Shown here in pieces: positions 35,341 through 44,060 of a stretch of 64,000 nucleotides of DNA. Under the pieces are notes generated by a model. It did not search any database. It was not told where the DNA came from and saw nothing but the letters and a program-made list of their open reading frames with translations. The stretch lies in contig DGWK01000030.1 of the NCBI GenBank assembly GCA_002395235.1, forward strand, positions 1 through 64,000. The letters run 5' to 3'. Each line of letters begins with the position of its first letter. Within the stretch, counting starts at the first letter, position 1. This DNA is from Lachnospiraceae bacterium UBA4260. Its GTDB lineage: Bacteria; Bacillota; Clostridia; Lachnospirales; Lachnospiraceae. A program made the translations under genes and the position numbers.

Positions 35341-36654
35341 TTACCTCTCTCTCTGAATGGAGGCAACCACAAATACAGTCAGGACAAACGGATAGATCAG
35401 GAACGGGATCAGCGAAACACTTGTCAGCTTCGCGATATTTGCCGCCACCAGCAGCTGTGCTCCGTAGGGTATGATTCCCTGCATGATGCAGGAGCAGGTA
35501 TCCAGCAGGGAAGCTGTCTGTTTGGGATCCACGCCATATTCTTTCGTTATATCTCTGGCTATGGGCGCCGCAATAACGATAGCAACCGTGTTATTTGCCG
35601 TCGCAATGTCCATAAACGCTGTCAAAAAAGCGATTCCGTACATTCCACCCCTCTTGCTGTCCGCTTTCTTTCGGATAAACTCGAGGATCGCTTCAAATCC
35701 TCCGTTCTCCTTCATAAGCGCCGCAATGGAAGCCACAAGGATCGTGACGATCATGGTCTCAAACATTCCGCTGATGCCGCTGCCCATGGAGGCCAGCGCC
35801 GTCGAATAGGCAAGTGATCCGGTCAGGATCCCGACTACCACAAAGAGCAGGATACCGACGATCAGCACCAGAAAAACATTGATACCGAGTATGGACATGC
35901 CCAGAACAATAAAGTAGGGAATAGCCTGCAGAATATTAAATTCAAAGGTTCCGACCGACACGCCGCCGCTCATGAAAGCATAGACCACAAGAATGATCAG
36001 CGTGATCAGCGCCGCCGGAAATGCTACCCTAATATTTGTACGGAATTTATCCTTCATTTCCACGCCCTGCGTCTTCGTCGCGGCGATCGTAGTATCCGAA
36101 ATAAAAGAAAGATTGTCCCCGAACATGGCTCCGCCCACAACAATTCCCACGCACAGAGGGAGCGACAGCCCGCCGTTGTTGGCGACGGCGCACGCGATCG
36201 GCGCCAGCACGGAAATGGTTCCGACGCTCGTTCCCATGGCCATGGAGATCAGGCACGCGATCACAAACAGGCCGGGAACGGCAAACTTGCCCGGTATGAT
36301 ATTCAGCAGCATATTCGCCGTACTCGAGGCGCCGCCCGCCTCGGAGGCGATCCCGCTGAACGCGCCGGCCATCAGGAAGATGAACAGCATGATCACGATA
36401 TTATCATCGCCGATTCCCTGGGCACAAATATGGATCTTCTCATCAAAAGTCAAGCTCTTGTTCTGCAGAAAGGCCGCGATCAGCGCGATCGAAAATGCCA
36501 GTACGACAGACACGACATAAAAGCCCATCTGCCCTTCCGTCGGTTTTATATATTCAAAAAAGATTCCGTTCCCCAGATATACTACCAAAAACAGAAGTAT
36601 GGGAAGCAGCGCTTTGGGGTTGGCTTTCGGCGTAGGTTTTTCAGGCTGGTTCAT
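35341..36654 (-). CDS. NhaC-type Na+/H+ antiporter
   Basis: A 437-aa membrane protein with about eleven hydrophobic segments. The family features are the AMGTSVGTISVLAPIA stretch, GAMFGDNLSFISDTTIAATKTQG and the late DIATANNTVAIVIAAPIA and LDTCSCIMQGIIPYGAQ. NhaC proteins exchange sodium for protons, and some relatives exchange organic acids. It is first in a two-gene operon with the HD protein. Confidence 0.9.
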   Translation of the reverse strand: MNQPEKPTPKANPKALLPILLFLVVYLGNGIFFEYIKPTEGQMGFYVVSVVLAFSIALIAAFLQNKSLTFDEKIHICAQGIGDDNIVIMLFIFLMAGAFSGIASEAGGASSTANMLLNIIPGKFAVPGLFVIACLISMAMGTSVGTISVLAPIACAVANNGGLSLPLCVGIVVGGAMFGDNLSFISDTTIAATKTQGVEMKDKFRTNIRVAFPAALITLIILVVYAFMSGGVSVGTFEFNILQAIPYFIVLGMSILGINVFLVLIVGILLFVVVGILTGSLAYSTALASMGSGISGMFETMIVTILVASIAALMKENGGFEAILEFIRKKADSKRGGMYGIAFLTAFMDIATANNTVAIVIAAPIARDITKEYGVDPKQTASLLDTCSCIMQGIIPYGAQLLVAANIAKLTSVSLIPFLIYPFVLTVFVVASIQRER

Positions 36655-36829
36655 GATGTTCTCCTTAGTGATATGTAAATGCGAATCTGTTATTGCAACA
36701 AGAATAAATTATATCATAATTTGGATAAAAAAGCGCAAAAACTATGGGCTGTGAAGCACAAGCATTCATCAGCTCATTTCTTCACAGCCCATTTACAAGT
36801 CTTGTTTATGTACAGCCCTTCCGGAAGCT

Positions 36830-37465
36830 TTACTTCTTCAAATTCGCCAGCATCTCCAAAAGCGCTCCCATCCCCTCACTGTCCTTCCCGGAACCCGCGC
36901 TGTTCCCGGTCTTTCCCGACAAAAGCGAGTTAAGAATCTCTGACGCCCCCGAACCACTCGAATTTCCGGAACTTCCCGAACTTCCCGAAGCAGATCCTTT
37001 GGCAGCCATCAGCGCAGCGATCAGCTCAACCACACTCGCATCTCCTTCAAGAAGATTGATCACCGCACTCTTTGTGGTCGAATCAGCCTTGCGGTACAGC
37101 TGCACAAGCTTTTTCTCCGTCGCGGTCAAGGTCAGCACATTCGGTGTCTTGGAAGAAGTCTTCGAAGACGTCTTTTTCGCGGTAGAAGTCTTTTTGGCAG
37201 AAGAAGTCTTCTTCGCAGAAGCGGCCGCCTTTCCGGCAGAGGCCGTCTTTCCCTCTCCCGTCGCCGCATCCAGCAGTGATTTCTGCGTCACTCCCAGAAC
37301 CTTTGCCATCTTCCTGATCACGTCCTGTACCGGCTCTTTTTCTCCGCGTTCTACTTTGCCGACATCGGAGGCCGTGAGCCCTTCCACTTGCTCCGCTAAA
37401 GCAGCTTGCGTCATTCCTTTGGCCGTGCGTGCTTCTTTGATCAAATCCCCAAGTTTCTTTGACAT
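36830..37465 (-). CDS. XRE-type regulator with histone-tail-like middle
   Basis: A 211-aa DNA-binding protein. Residues about 1-65 form an XRE helix-turn-helix (LIKEARTAKGMTQAALAEQVEGL, VGKVERGEKEP). Residues about 70-110 are a Lys/Ala/Ser/Thr-rich stretch with repeated AKKTSS units, like histone H1 tails. A helical segment (TEKKLVQLYRKADSTTKSAVINLLEG) and a Gly/Ser-rich tail follow. The start follows GGGAGG. Two palindromes lie in its leader and may be its own operators. Confidence 0.82.
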   Translation of the reverse strand: MSKKLGDLIKEARTAKGMTQAALAEQVEGLTASDVGKVERGEKEPVQDVIRKMAKVLGVTQKSLLDAATGEGKTASAGKAAASAKKTSSAKKTSTAKKTSSKTSSKTPNVLTLTATEKKLVQLYRKADSTTKSAVINLLEGDASVVELIAALMAAKGSASGSSGSSGNSSGSGASEILNSLLSGKTGNSAGSGKDSEGMGALLEMLANLKK

Positions 37466-37535
37466 ACTTACCTCCCTTCGGTTAAGGCTCGCAGAATGGA
37501 ACGTTGTTTTTTGCCCACATATACCAAAACAGCAT

Positions 37536-37565
37536 AAGAATATATTCTTTATAAGTATTATACTT
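37536..37565. promoter_or_regulatory. Two palindromes upstream of the XRE-type gene
   Basis: AAGAATATATTCTT (37536-37549) is a perfect 14-bp palindrome and AAGTATTATACTT (37553-37565) is a palindrome around a central T. They lie 70-100 bases upstream of the start codon, in the promoter region, and are candidate operators. Confidence 0.45.
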
Positions 37566-37671
37566 TCAAATGGAGCCAAGGTAGAATACTTTTTGGAAAA
37601 ACAGTCAGACATCCGAGGCTCACGATATTTTGATAATTCAGACAAGAACATTCCAAGGAGGAACACTGATA

Positions 37672-37921
37672 TGAATCTGAAATCAGCCCGCCGATCCTTG
37701 ACGACCTGACCATCGAGTCTCAGGAGACCCTGCCCCTTTACATCTACCTTTCCGTCGGTTCTGAGGATCCCTGGTGCATCAACTCGACCCTCTATTACGG
37801 ACATGTCATGGATGAAAAAGGCATTCCCAACCAGACCGACCTGGTGGAAGGCTACGACCACGGTAACGAGATGTGGGAGCTTGGCCACTACAACTTCCTG
37901 CAGAAGATCTTCCTGAACTGA
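37672..37921 (+). pseudogene. C-terminal remnant of an esterase-like gene
   Basis: A plus-strand frame reads ESEISPPILDD at the left and ends HGNEMWELGHYNFLQKIFLN-stop. It contains YIYLSVGSEDPWC and EGYDHGNEMW, as in alpha/beta-hydrolase esterases, where this His would be catalytic. There is no start codon in frame: an ATG after AAGGAGG at 37672 is in another frame and stops after 12 codons. Only about 80 codons remain, without the nucleophile region. It looks like a 5'-deleted, frameshifted remnant. Confidence 0.6.
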
Positions 37922-37928
37922 CAGCTGC

Positions 37929-38537
37929 TCACGCCATCTCAAAGATCAGGATTCTCTCCCGCCTGTCATACTCCTCATAGAGGCCCGTGCAGTCAATCTC
38001 ATCCACGAACTGCAGCCCGTCTTCTGTCATGAGAGCTGACACTTCCCCGTCAAAGGGATAGTAGAAGAACAGATACATCTGCCTCGGGTTCTCATAGTAG
38101 GATTCCCTGATCCTGGCGATCACGATCCTCAGGACCTCGTCCGCAAACGGATTAAAAAAATAGAAACAGTCCTCGTCACTGACCTGATACTTCCGGGCGT
38201 CCGCACAGACAAAGCGGATGCCCTTTTTATATTTTGACGGAATTCTGGCTGCTTCAAGATTTCTCAGAGCGCCTTCGTACAGCTCTGCGTCAAATTCGAT
38301 CCCCGTCGCCCGGCATCCCGTCCTTGCGCTGAGAAAGAACACCGTCCGGCCCAGTCCGCACCCGTAGTCGAGCACATGACTGTCCGCAGTCACGTAACCG
38401 CTCTCCGCCAGCGCCTGCAGGACCCGATAATCCGTCGGCTCATAAGGATTGCACGACGGCACGACGAAATGATCGATCTTTCCGCTTGTCCTGATATTCA
38501 GTTTCTTTTCCCACCATTGCTCTGACGTGATGCTCAT
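37929..38537 (-). CDS. Class I SAM-dependent methyltransferase
   Basis: A 202-aa protein with a Rossmann-type core: motif I VLDYGCGLGRTVFFLS, an acidic end of strand 2 in ATGIEFDAE, and FVCADARKY. The FYFFNPFADEV segment corresponds to motif IV. Target unknown. The stop lies 8 bases from the end of the esterase remnant, which is convergent to it. Confidence 0.82.
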   Translation of the reverse strand: MSITSEQWWEKKLNIRTSGKIDHFVVPSCNPYEPTDYRVLQALAESGYVTADSHVLDYGCGLGRTVFFLSARTGCRATGIEFDAELYEGALRNLEAARIPSKYKKGIRFVCADARKYQVSDEDCFYFFNPFADEVLRIVIARIRESYYENPRQMYLFFYYPFDGEVSALMTEDGLQFVDEIDCTGLYEEYDRRERILIFEMA

Positions 38538-38895
38538 TAGCGGTCTCCTGTCATTTTTCTGTATATGTACTTTTTATTCCCTTCTTCGGTGGAATATCCA
38601 CCGAAGAAGGGTTTCAAAAAAGCACTATGACTTTATTTTTTGCCTATTGCGCCATAATTTTCTACCAAGCACCTTCAAGTCAGATTTCCTTTATCAGCTC
38701 TTCTCATGCTCTGCCCGCAAAATGCGCAAATCAGAAATCCAGCTGCTCGCCGGATTTCTGATGAAATGAGGGAAAGGCCGAACCAGAGATCCTCATTATC
38801 TGAGCCCCTGTGCCGTACCATCAATATTTGAGGCTCGCGGAGCGAGCCGCTACGCCGCACGCATCATTTATTCGTTGGTGGACTTCCCACCCGAG
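38538..38895. other. Intergenic interval with palindromes
   Basis: No gene is supported in these 358 bases. They hold the 15-bp palindrome at 38579-38611, an 11-bp stem (ATCAGAAATCC with GGATTTCTGAT, 38730-38762) and a copy of the GGCTCGC hairpin element at 38832-38848. Confidence 0.55.
38579..38611. repeat. Repeated palindrome, copy 1
   Basis: CCCTTCTTCGGTGGA (38579-38593) and its inverse (38597-38611) form a perfect 15-bp stem around ATA. A nearly identical palindrome follows the aspartokinase gene at 45992-46042. Copy 1 lies upstream of the methyltransferase start. Confidence 0.8.
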
Positions 38896-40944
38896 TTAAT
38901 GCTTCTTATACAAGAACACCACCGCCACGGCTGCCGCAAGAAGAGCAGCGCTTCCTCCAATGACTGCCCCGGACTTTGCATCCACAGGCTGCGCCGTAAC
39001 CGTATCCTGTGCGACCGCATCTTCTTCCTCCTGAGTCTGCTCCTGCTGCCCTGGCTGTCCCTGATTCTGCTGATCCTGCATCGAAGGCCCGCCGGTCATT
39101 CCGCCCTGGCTCATATCCGGCGGCATCTGCCCGCCGCGCGGCCCGCCGTGCCCCGGCCCGCCATGCATATTTTCCGTCTCGGAAGCAGTTTCGGAGTCCG
39201 TACTTCCATCTGAAGAATCCCCGCGCTGCGTTCCCTGCCGGTCACCCTTGGACTTCATTCCGCCCCAGTTCATGTTTCCGTCGTACATGCTGCTCTGCGC
39301 ATCGCCGTAAGAAGCCGACACTTCGCTGAGCGTGATCTCTTCCGAATTTTCACCGATCACAACCGTGTAGGTGCCGCCCACTTCCATATCCGGGCAGCTG
39401 ATCAGCGCCGATGAGAAGCTGCAAGGCACGTCCCAGGACAGCAATACTTTGCCGTCTGCGTCTTCAATCGCCAGCGTCGTCCCGGCTTCCGCCGTCGTGC
39501 TGGTGTTGTAGAGGATCGATGCCTGTGTGGAACTGGTGTCAAAAGCTTCCGCCATGGCAGATGCTCCGCACGCGATGATGGTTCCGCCGCTGATCTCTGC
39601 GACGCCGCCGCTCTCGCTGGCATAGTCCACAGCGCTGTTGCTTCCCGTGCCGACAAGGCTGACGTATACAGTGCCTCCACTGATCAAAATATCGCCATTG
39701 GAATCAAGTCCGTCGGCATCATTGCCGGTCTCATTGATGATCTTGATCGTCCCACTGCTGATCTTGATATACGTCTCGGAATCCGCAGCATCAGTACTTG
39801 TCTGTGTGCCGTCCTGCCCGGCGCTCGTGTCCGAAGGCATCTGCCCGGCGCCCGTCGTTCCCATACCGTGGCCGCCGCCGGGACGGCCACCCATGCCTCC
39901 GCCCATTCCTCCGCCGAACATTTCGCCGGATCCTCCGTTGGCATTAAATCCGTCATCCTGCGGATAGATCGTGACATCGCCCCCGGAGACATCGATCGTC
40001 AGGGCCTCAATGCCTTCATAGCATTCCTTGGCCAGGAGCGTTCCTCCCGAAATATTTACGCCGGCATCGGAGTGAATGCCGTCATCGCCGGTATTGATTG
40101 TGACGTCGCCGCCCACCATAGTGAAATCGCCGGTCGTGTGAATGGCGTCGTCCGCCGCCGTAATATCCAGTGTGCCGGACTCCAGGTAAAAGTAGCCGTT
40201 TTCAACATCGTTGGAAGTGACCAGGCCGTCGTCGCCGGCATCCACTGTGATAGAAGCCTCTTTGATGCGAAGACTGTCGTTCGCATGGATGGCGTCCGCA
40301 GCCGCCGTCACCGTGATCGTACCGCCTGTGATGACCAGGTCATCGTTGGCGGCAATTCCGTGCATGTACTGCGCGGTTACCACAAGACTCCCGCTTCCGT
40401 TTATCGTCAGATCGTCATGGGCGAAAATAGCTCCGTCCGTCCCATCATTAAGAGCGGTCTCGTTGTAGGAAGAGCCGCTGGTGATGCTGTTTTGGCTGCC
40501 TTCTGCCAGCGTCAGGAACACCTTGTCCGCCTGGTCAACCCGAATGCACGCGTCGTCGCTGCAGTTGATCTCCACACCGTTAAGAAGAATGAAGACCTTG
40601 GAAGAGTCGTAGGCGTCCACGGAGATATAGCCGTCTGTCAGCGTTCCGGACACTTCATAGTATCCCGCGTTTGAGATCACCACATTTCCGTCGACCGTAT
40701 AAGCACCGCTGCCGGAGATCGAAGCTCCGTCTCCGGTCAGCGTGATCACCGTGGCCCCGGTCACGTCCCAGCTTCCGTTCTGGTCGTTCGCGGTAAAGTA
40801 TACCGAATCGGAATTCTGCTCCGCGTCTTCGTCCACGATCTTTGTGATTCCAAGCGACTCCCCGTTCATGAACAGGGCCGTTAAGACAAGGCTCCCGGCG
40901 ACGATGGCAACGCAGATTTTGTCGAGATTTTTATGCGTTGACAT
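38896..40944 (-). CDS. Surface beta-helix protein (Cthe_2159-like carbohydrate-binding domain)
   Basis: A 682-aa exported protein with an N-terminal signal or anchor (ICVAIVAGSLVLTALFM), a repeated beta-helix region built of short strand units such as ITGGTITVTAAADAIHANDS and GDDGIHSDAGVNISGGT, a Gly/Met/Arg-rich insert, and a C-terminal membrane helix ending FLYKKH. The repeats resemble Cthe_2159-type polygalacturonate-binding, pectate-lyase-like proteins. It follows DUF4956 and VTC-domain genes, a grouping often seen in Clostridia. Its ligand is not known. Confidence 0.82.
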   Translation of the reverse strand: MSTHKNLDKICVAIVAGSLVLTALFMNGESLGITKIVDEDAEQNSDSVYFTANDQNGSWDVTGATVITLTGDGASISGSGAYTVDGNVVISNAGYYEVSGTLTDGYISVDAYDSSKVFILLNGVEINCSDDACIRVDQADKVFLTLAEGSQNSITSGSSYNETALNDGTDGAIFAHDDLTINGSGSLVVTAQYMHGIAANDDLVITGGTITVTAAADAIHANDSLRIKEASITVDAGDDGLVTSNDVENGYFYLESGTLDITAADDAIHTTGDFTMVGGDVTINTGDDGIHSDAGVNISGGTLLAKECYEGIEALTIDVSGGDVTIYPQDDGFNANGGSGEMFGGGMGGGMGGRPGGGHGMGTTGAGQMPSDTSAGQDGTQTSTDAADSETYIKISSGTIKIINETGNDADGLDSNGDILISGGTVYVSLVGTGSNSAVDYASESGGVAEISGGTIIACGASAMAEAFDTSSTQASILYNTSTTAEAGTTLAIEDADGKVLLSWDVPCSFSSALISCPDMEVGGTYTVVIGENSEEITLSEVSASYGDAQSSMYDGNMNWGGMKSKGDRQGTQRGDSSDGSTDSETASETENMHGGPGHGGPRGGQMPPDMSQGGMTGGPSMQDQQNQGQPGQQEQTQEEEDAVAQDTVTAQPVDAKSGAVIGGSAALLAAAVAVVFLYKKH

Positions 40945-40963
40945 TGCACTTACCTCCCGGCGA

Positions 40964-41635
40964 TCAGCCCATGTAGTCGCCGTTGTAGCTTACCAGCACT
41001 GCGCTGTTGACGCCTTCGATCTCGGAAAGCTCATTGACAAAGTCCGTGTTATCGTCCTTAAGCCGGATCTCGAGGTTGAGCTCGACGCCGCCTCTGCGGG
41101 CTGTTTTGCTCTTGACATTGCACTTGTTGACCTTGTCCTTGAGGAAAGCCATGGCTCTCTCTTCGCTCGCGTGGTCATTGCAGTCCAGGACCACGATGTA
41201 AGGGTTTGTGTTTTCTTTGCGGTTGGCAAAAAAGAGAATGATCAGGCCGATCATAACACTGCCGAACACGGCCAGCGGGATCATACCTGCGGCCAGCACA
41301 ATGCCGGCTGCGATGGACCAGAACAGGAACGCGATGTCCAACGGCTCCTTGATCGCCGTTCGGAATCGGACGATGGACAGCGCGCCGACCATACCGAGTG
41401 ACAGCACTACGTTGCTGGTCACTGCCAGGATGACGAGCGTCGTGATCATTGTGAGCGCCACCAGCGTCACTCCGAAGGAGGAGGAGTACATGACGCCTGC
41501 GTAGGTCTTTTTGTAGATCAGATAGATGAACACGCCCAGGCCAAAAGCCAGAAGCAGCGCGAGCACCATATCAAACATGCTTACTGCTGTGATGTTGGAA
41601 AGAAAACTTGACTTGAAAATATCCTGAAAACTCAT
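40964..41635 (-). CDS. DUF4956 membrane protein
   Basis: A 223-aa protein with four hydrophobic segments in its first 130 residues (for example VLALLLAFGLGVFIYLIY and IAFLFWSIAAGIVLAAGMIPLAVFG) and a soluble C-terminal domain of about 85 residues. The segment MVGALSIVRFRTAIKEPLDIAFLFW is typical of DUF4956. Function unknown. It sits between the VTC-domain gene and the beta-helix gene, with short gaps, and likely forms a membrane unit with them. Confidence 0.85.
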   Translation of the reverse strand: MSFQDIFKSSFLSNITAVSMFDMVLALLLAFGLGVFIYLIYKKTYAGVMYSSSFGVTLVALTMITTLVILAVTSNVVLSLGMVGALSIVRFRTAIKEPLDIAFLFWSIAAGIVLAAGMIPLAVFGSVMIGLIILFFANRKENTNPYIVVLDCNDHASEERAMAFLKDKVNKCNVKSKTARRGGVELNLEIRLKDDNTDFVNELSEIEGVNSAVLVSYNGDYMG

Positions 41636-41676
41636 TTTTTGTCCCTCATTTCTTTATATTTATTTTTGTTTTTGTT

Positions 41677-42390
41677 TCAATCGTAAATCCTGCACTGCGC
41701 GTATTTGGAGAAGGCGCAGACCCTTCTGCCCGGCGTCTGTACTGCGTCCCTGATGATCGACGGCAGGTAGGCGTCCCACTTCACCTCCAGTATGATTCCC
41801 GCGTCTCCCGCCGGCACCGTCACACAGTCGGGATTCAGGAAGTCCGTGCACCCGAGGCCCGTCCTTATATCGTAATCGAAGGTCACCCTGACGTTCCCGG
41901 GCCCGTAAATAAAGGGCTCCCTGGTGTAGTCGACGATGGTCATGGGCTTCATCCCCTGGTAGCGCATCTTGCAGTACAGCTCCTGAATCAAAGAGTGCGG
42001 CGAGCTGAGCATCCAGTCGATATCGCCGTCCACGATCTTCTGCGCTTCTTCCATGGTCAGGGGCGCGGAATATTTTGTCCCCAGACCGTTCAGCTTACTC
42101 TTCTTCTCCAGGTGGATCACCGCTGACGGATCGCCGTTGTAGTAGCGGATCCGGAACTTCTCTCTGCGGTTCACTCCGTCGACTTTCTCGCGCAGCGCCT
42201 TGTCATTTAAATTGTCAAAATACAGACTTCTTATCAGATATTTCCCGTCCACAGCGTGCGGATCTGTCTTTGCGACTGCTCTCAGCCTCTGCCTTATGGC
42301 GAGCAGATCCGACCAGCTGATCTCATGCTTCCACTCGTGGCGGTAGTGTATTTCTTTTTTGTCTTTCACTGCTGTCGTACCGTTTTCCAT
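41677..42390 (-). CDS. VTC-domain (polyphosphate polymerase-type) protein
   Basis: A 237-aa protein of the triphosphate-tunnel superfamily. It shows YRHEWKHEIS at the start, RSLYFDN, REKFRIRYYNG, VIHLEKKSK and ILEVKWD, which supply the basic and acidic tunnel residues. In yeast the VTC4 domain makes polyphosphate from ATP; bacterial products are less clear. The ATG at 42390 follows GAGGTGAT; a GTG four codons earlier overlaps that site. First gene of the VTC/DUF4956/beta-helix operon. Confidence 0.85.
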   Translation of the reverse strand: MENGTTAVKDKKEIHYRHEWKHEISWSDLLAIRQRLRAVAKTDPHAVDGKYLIRSLYFDNLNDKALREKVDGVNRREKFRIRYYNGDPSAVIHLEKKSKLNGLGTKYSAPLTMEEAQKIVDGDIDWMLSSPHSLIQELYCKMRYQGMKPMTIVDYTREPFIYGPGNVRVTFDYDIRTGLGCTDFLNPDCVTVPAGDAGIILEVKWDAYLPSIIRDAVQTPGRRVCAFSKYAQCRIYD

Positions 42391-42473
42391 CTGTATTATC
42401 ACCTCGCTTTCCTTTAACTGGGTCCATTATTCCATGCGAAACTTAAACAAAACTTAGAAATCAAATAAGTTTG

Positions 42474-42502
42474 AAAAAAGTCAGGGGATCATTCCCCTGA
42501 CT
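42474..42502 (-). terminator. Terminator of the AAA-CYTH gene
   Basis: On the minus strand AGTCAGGGG-AATGAT-CCCCTGACT is followed by TTTTTC. It separates the AAA-CYTH gene from the VTC operon. Confidence 0.9.
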
Positions 42503-42606
42503 CACTGAAAATCATTCCACCCGCGTACGCCGCTCAGCCCGGTGCGGTGTCGGCTGTCGCCGCAGCTCACCTTGCCGCAGCGCCGGACGGTGTGCACCGC
42601 TCAGCC

Positions 42607-43701
42607 TCACTCCGGCTTATGCTTTGCCAGATACGAGTTTTTGTACTCCGGCAAATTTGTCACTTCTTTGATGACCTTGATCTCCTCGGGGAAAGTAACT
42701 TTGTCGTTTATATCCCGCAATTCGATCTCCATGATCGCCTTGTCGCTCCAGAACGGATACACATCAATTTTAAAATACTGATTGTTGTAAGTGAGGCAAT
42801 ATCTGTCCTTGCGGATCTGTCCCAGAGAAGTGTCGGCGTTCATGAGCAGGTTCAGGTACTCGTCCTTTGTAATCCTTCTCTCTATCTCGATGCGCTTGTA
42901 ATCGCTCACCCGGCGCTTGGTCGTCTGATAATAAATATAGTGCCCGTTGCTTCCCCGCTGGCGCACCCGGATTTCCTCTTTGTCATCTACCTTGAGATAA
43001 GTCTGGATGATCTCCACCTTCTCACAGTGGGGCAGCGATTCAAGCCACTTGAGATCCGGATATTCGACGAGGAAATTCCTCTCGATCTCCATAGGCTCCG
43101 GCTCGCCCAAAAAGGAAGTGATCTCCGCGATCAGCCTCTTCATCTTTTCCGTGAAATCCGTGGAGTTGTCGATCACCCTCAAGTGCGGGTGTCCCGTCCA
43201 GGCCGCGATAAACTTGTCGTCCATCTGTGCCGCCTCTTCGATTCCCTCCGTTCTGGCCTTATTATTTGCCAAAGTATAGAACTCCTCCGCTCCTTTGGCC
43301 GCCGTTACGAGATGAAAAATGGCGTCGTAACTGTCCCGCAGTTCCACTTCATTGACGTTTACGGATCGAAGAACCTCTTCAAACGTATCGTCGTCCATAT
43401 AGACTTTATTGTCCAGCGCGCCTCTGTCGCAGACGATCAGGACCTTGTCCTTCTTCATCACGCGCGCGGCCTGCTCGAAGACCTTCTCCTTCTCCAGCTG
43501 CAGACGCATCTGGCAGAACTGGTAATCCGCATTGGTCTTGCAGGTCCAGGGCGCCACGCCTCCGTTGATCAGTTCCGTCGCCGTCTCCGGCACGATCAGA
43601 ACGACATAGCCTTTTTCGGTAAAGCTGTTCATGATCCAGCTCAGCGCCGTGGTCTTGCCGGCGCAGGGACCTCCGGTTATCACTATTTTGGTAATGTCCA
43701 T
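42607..43701 (-). CDS. AAA_28-type ATPase fused to a CYTH domain
   Basis: A 364-aa two-domain protein. Residues 1-200 are a P-loop domain with Walker A GGPCAGKTT (10-18) and the kinase-like LIVCDRGALDNK. Residues from about 203 form a CYTH triphosphate-tunnel domain opening MEIERNFLV, with EIRVRQRG, YYQTTKRRV and KIDVYPFWSDKAIMEIEL. Such fusions might couple nucleotide phosphorylation to triphosphate hydrolysis, but no function is established. It lies next to the VTC gene, another tunnel enzyme, though after its own terminator. Confidence 0.87.
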   Translation of the reverse strand: MDITKIVITGGPCAGKTTALSWIMNSFTEKGYVVLIVPETATELINGGVAPWTCKTNADYQFCQMRLQLEKEKVFEQAARVMKKDKVLIVCDRGALDNKVYMDDDTFEEVLRSVNVNEVELRDSYDAIFHLVTAAKGAEEFYTLANNKARTEGIEEAAQMDDKFIAAWTGHPHLRVIDNSTDFTEKMKRLIAEITSFLGEPEPMEIERNFLVEYPDLKWLESLPHCEKVEIIQTYLKVDDKEEIRVRQRGSNGHYIYYQTTKRRVSDYKRIEIERRITKDEYLNLLMNADTSLGQIRKDRYCLTYNNQYFKIDVYPFWSDKAIMEIELRDINDKVTFPEEIKVIKEVTNLPEYKNSYLAKHKPE

Positions 43702-44060
43702 TTTCTTCTCCTTATTGCGATTACACGGCCAGCGGCTTAACGTAATATGTGCCCGCTGATTGCGTCACCATAATAAATATAACAGAAAACTTCAGTCGTG
43801 CGGGCCGTTTAAAACAATTTTACAAATTTACCTGATAAACTGAAAATGTCAATATGACTGTTAAAGCTCACAGTGCGAGCTGCCCGGAAGACGGCATTTT
43901 CCTATTCGCACGTGTGCATCATTAGACATTGCTTAAGGAAAGGATAAACAAATGAAAGCTGTAATTATCACCCTCGATGACCGATTGTGAGGCTCTATAA
44001 ATAATAAAGGAGTTGTTTTCTGCTATTGCTGCCTCATCAGCGGAAGACACAATTAAGGTC
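43702..44060. other. Intergenic interval upstream of the Cys/His-rich gene
   Basis: Contains a variant of the dispersed element: GCTCACAGTGCGAGC (43866-43880) and CGCACGTGTGCATCATTAG (43907-43925). A 12-codon frame at 43952 (MKAVIITLDDRL-stop) has a good AAGGAAAGG site and could be a leader peptide or a gene remnant. An AAAGGAG at 44006-44012 has no start codon at normal distance. Confidence 0.45.

Noticed and set aside
38527..38769. 80-codon frame with WNIHRRR
   Set aside because: The shared string with a frame near 46 kb comes from the repeated palindrome, not from a protein family.
43952..43990. 12-codon frame MKAVIITLDDRL with good ribosome site
   Set aside because: Too short to call as a gene; it could be a leader peptide or a remnant, so it is only mentioned in the interval entry.
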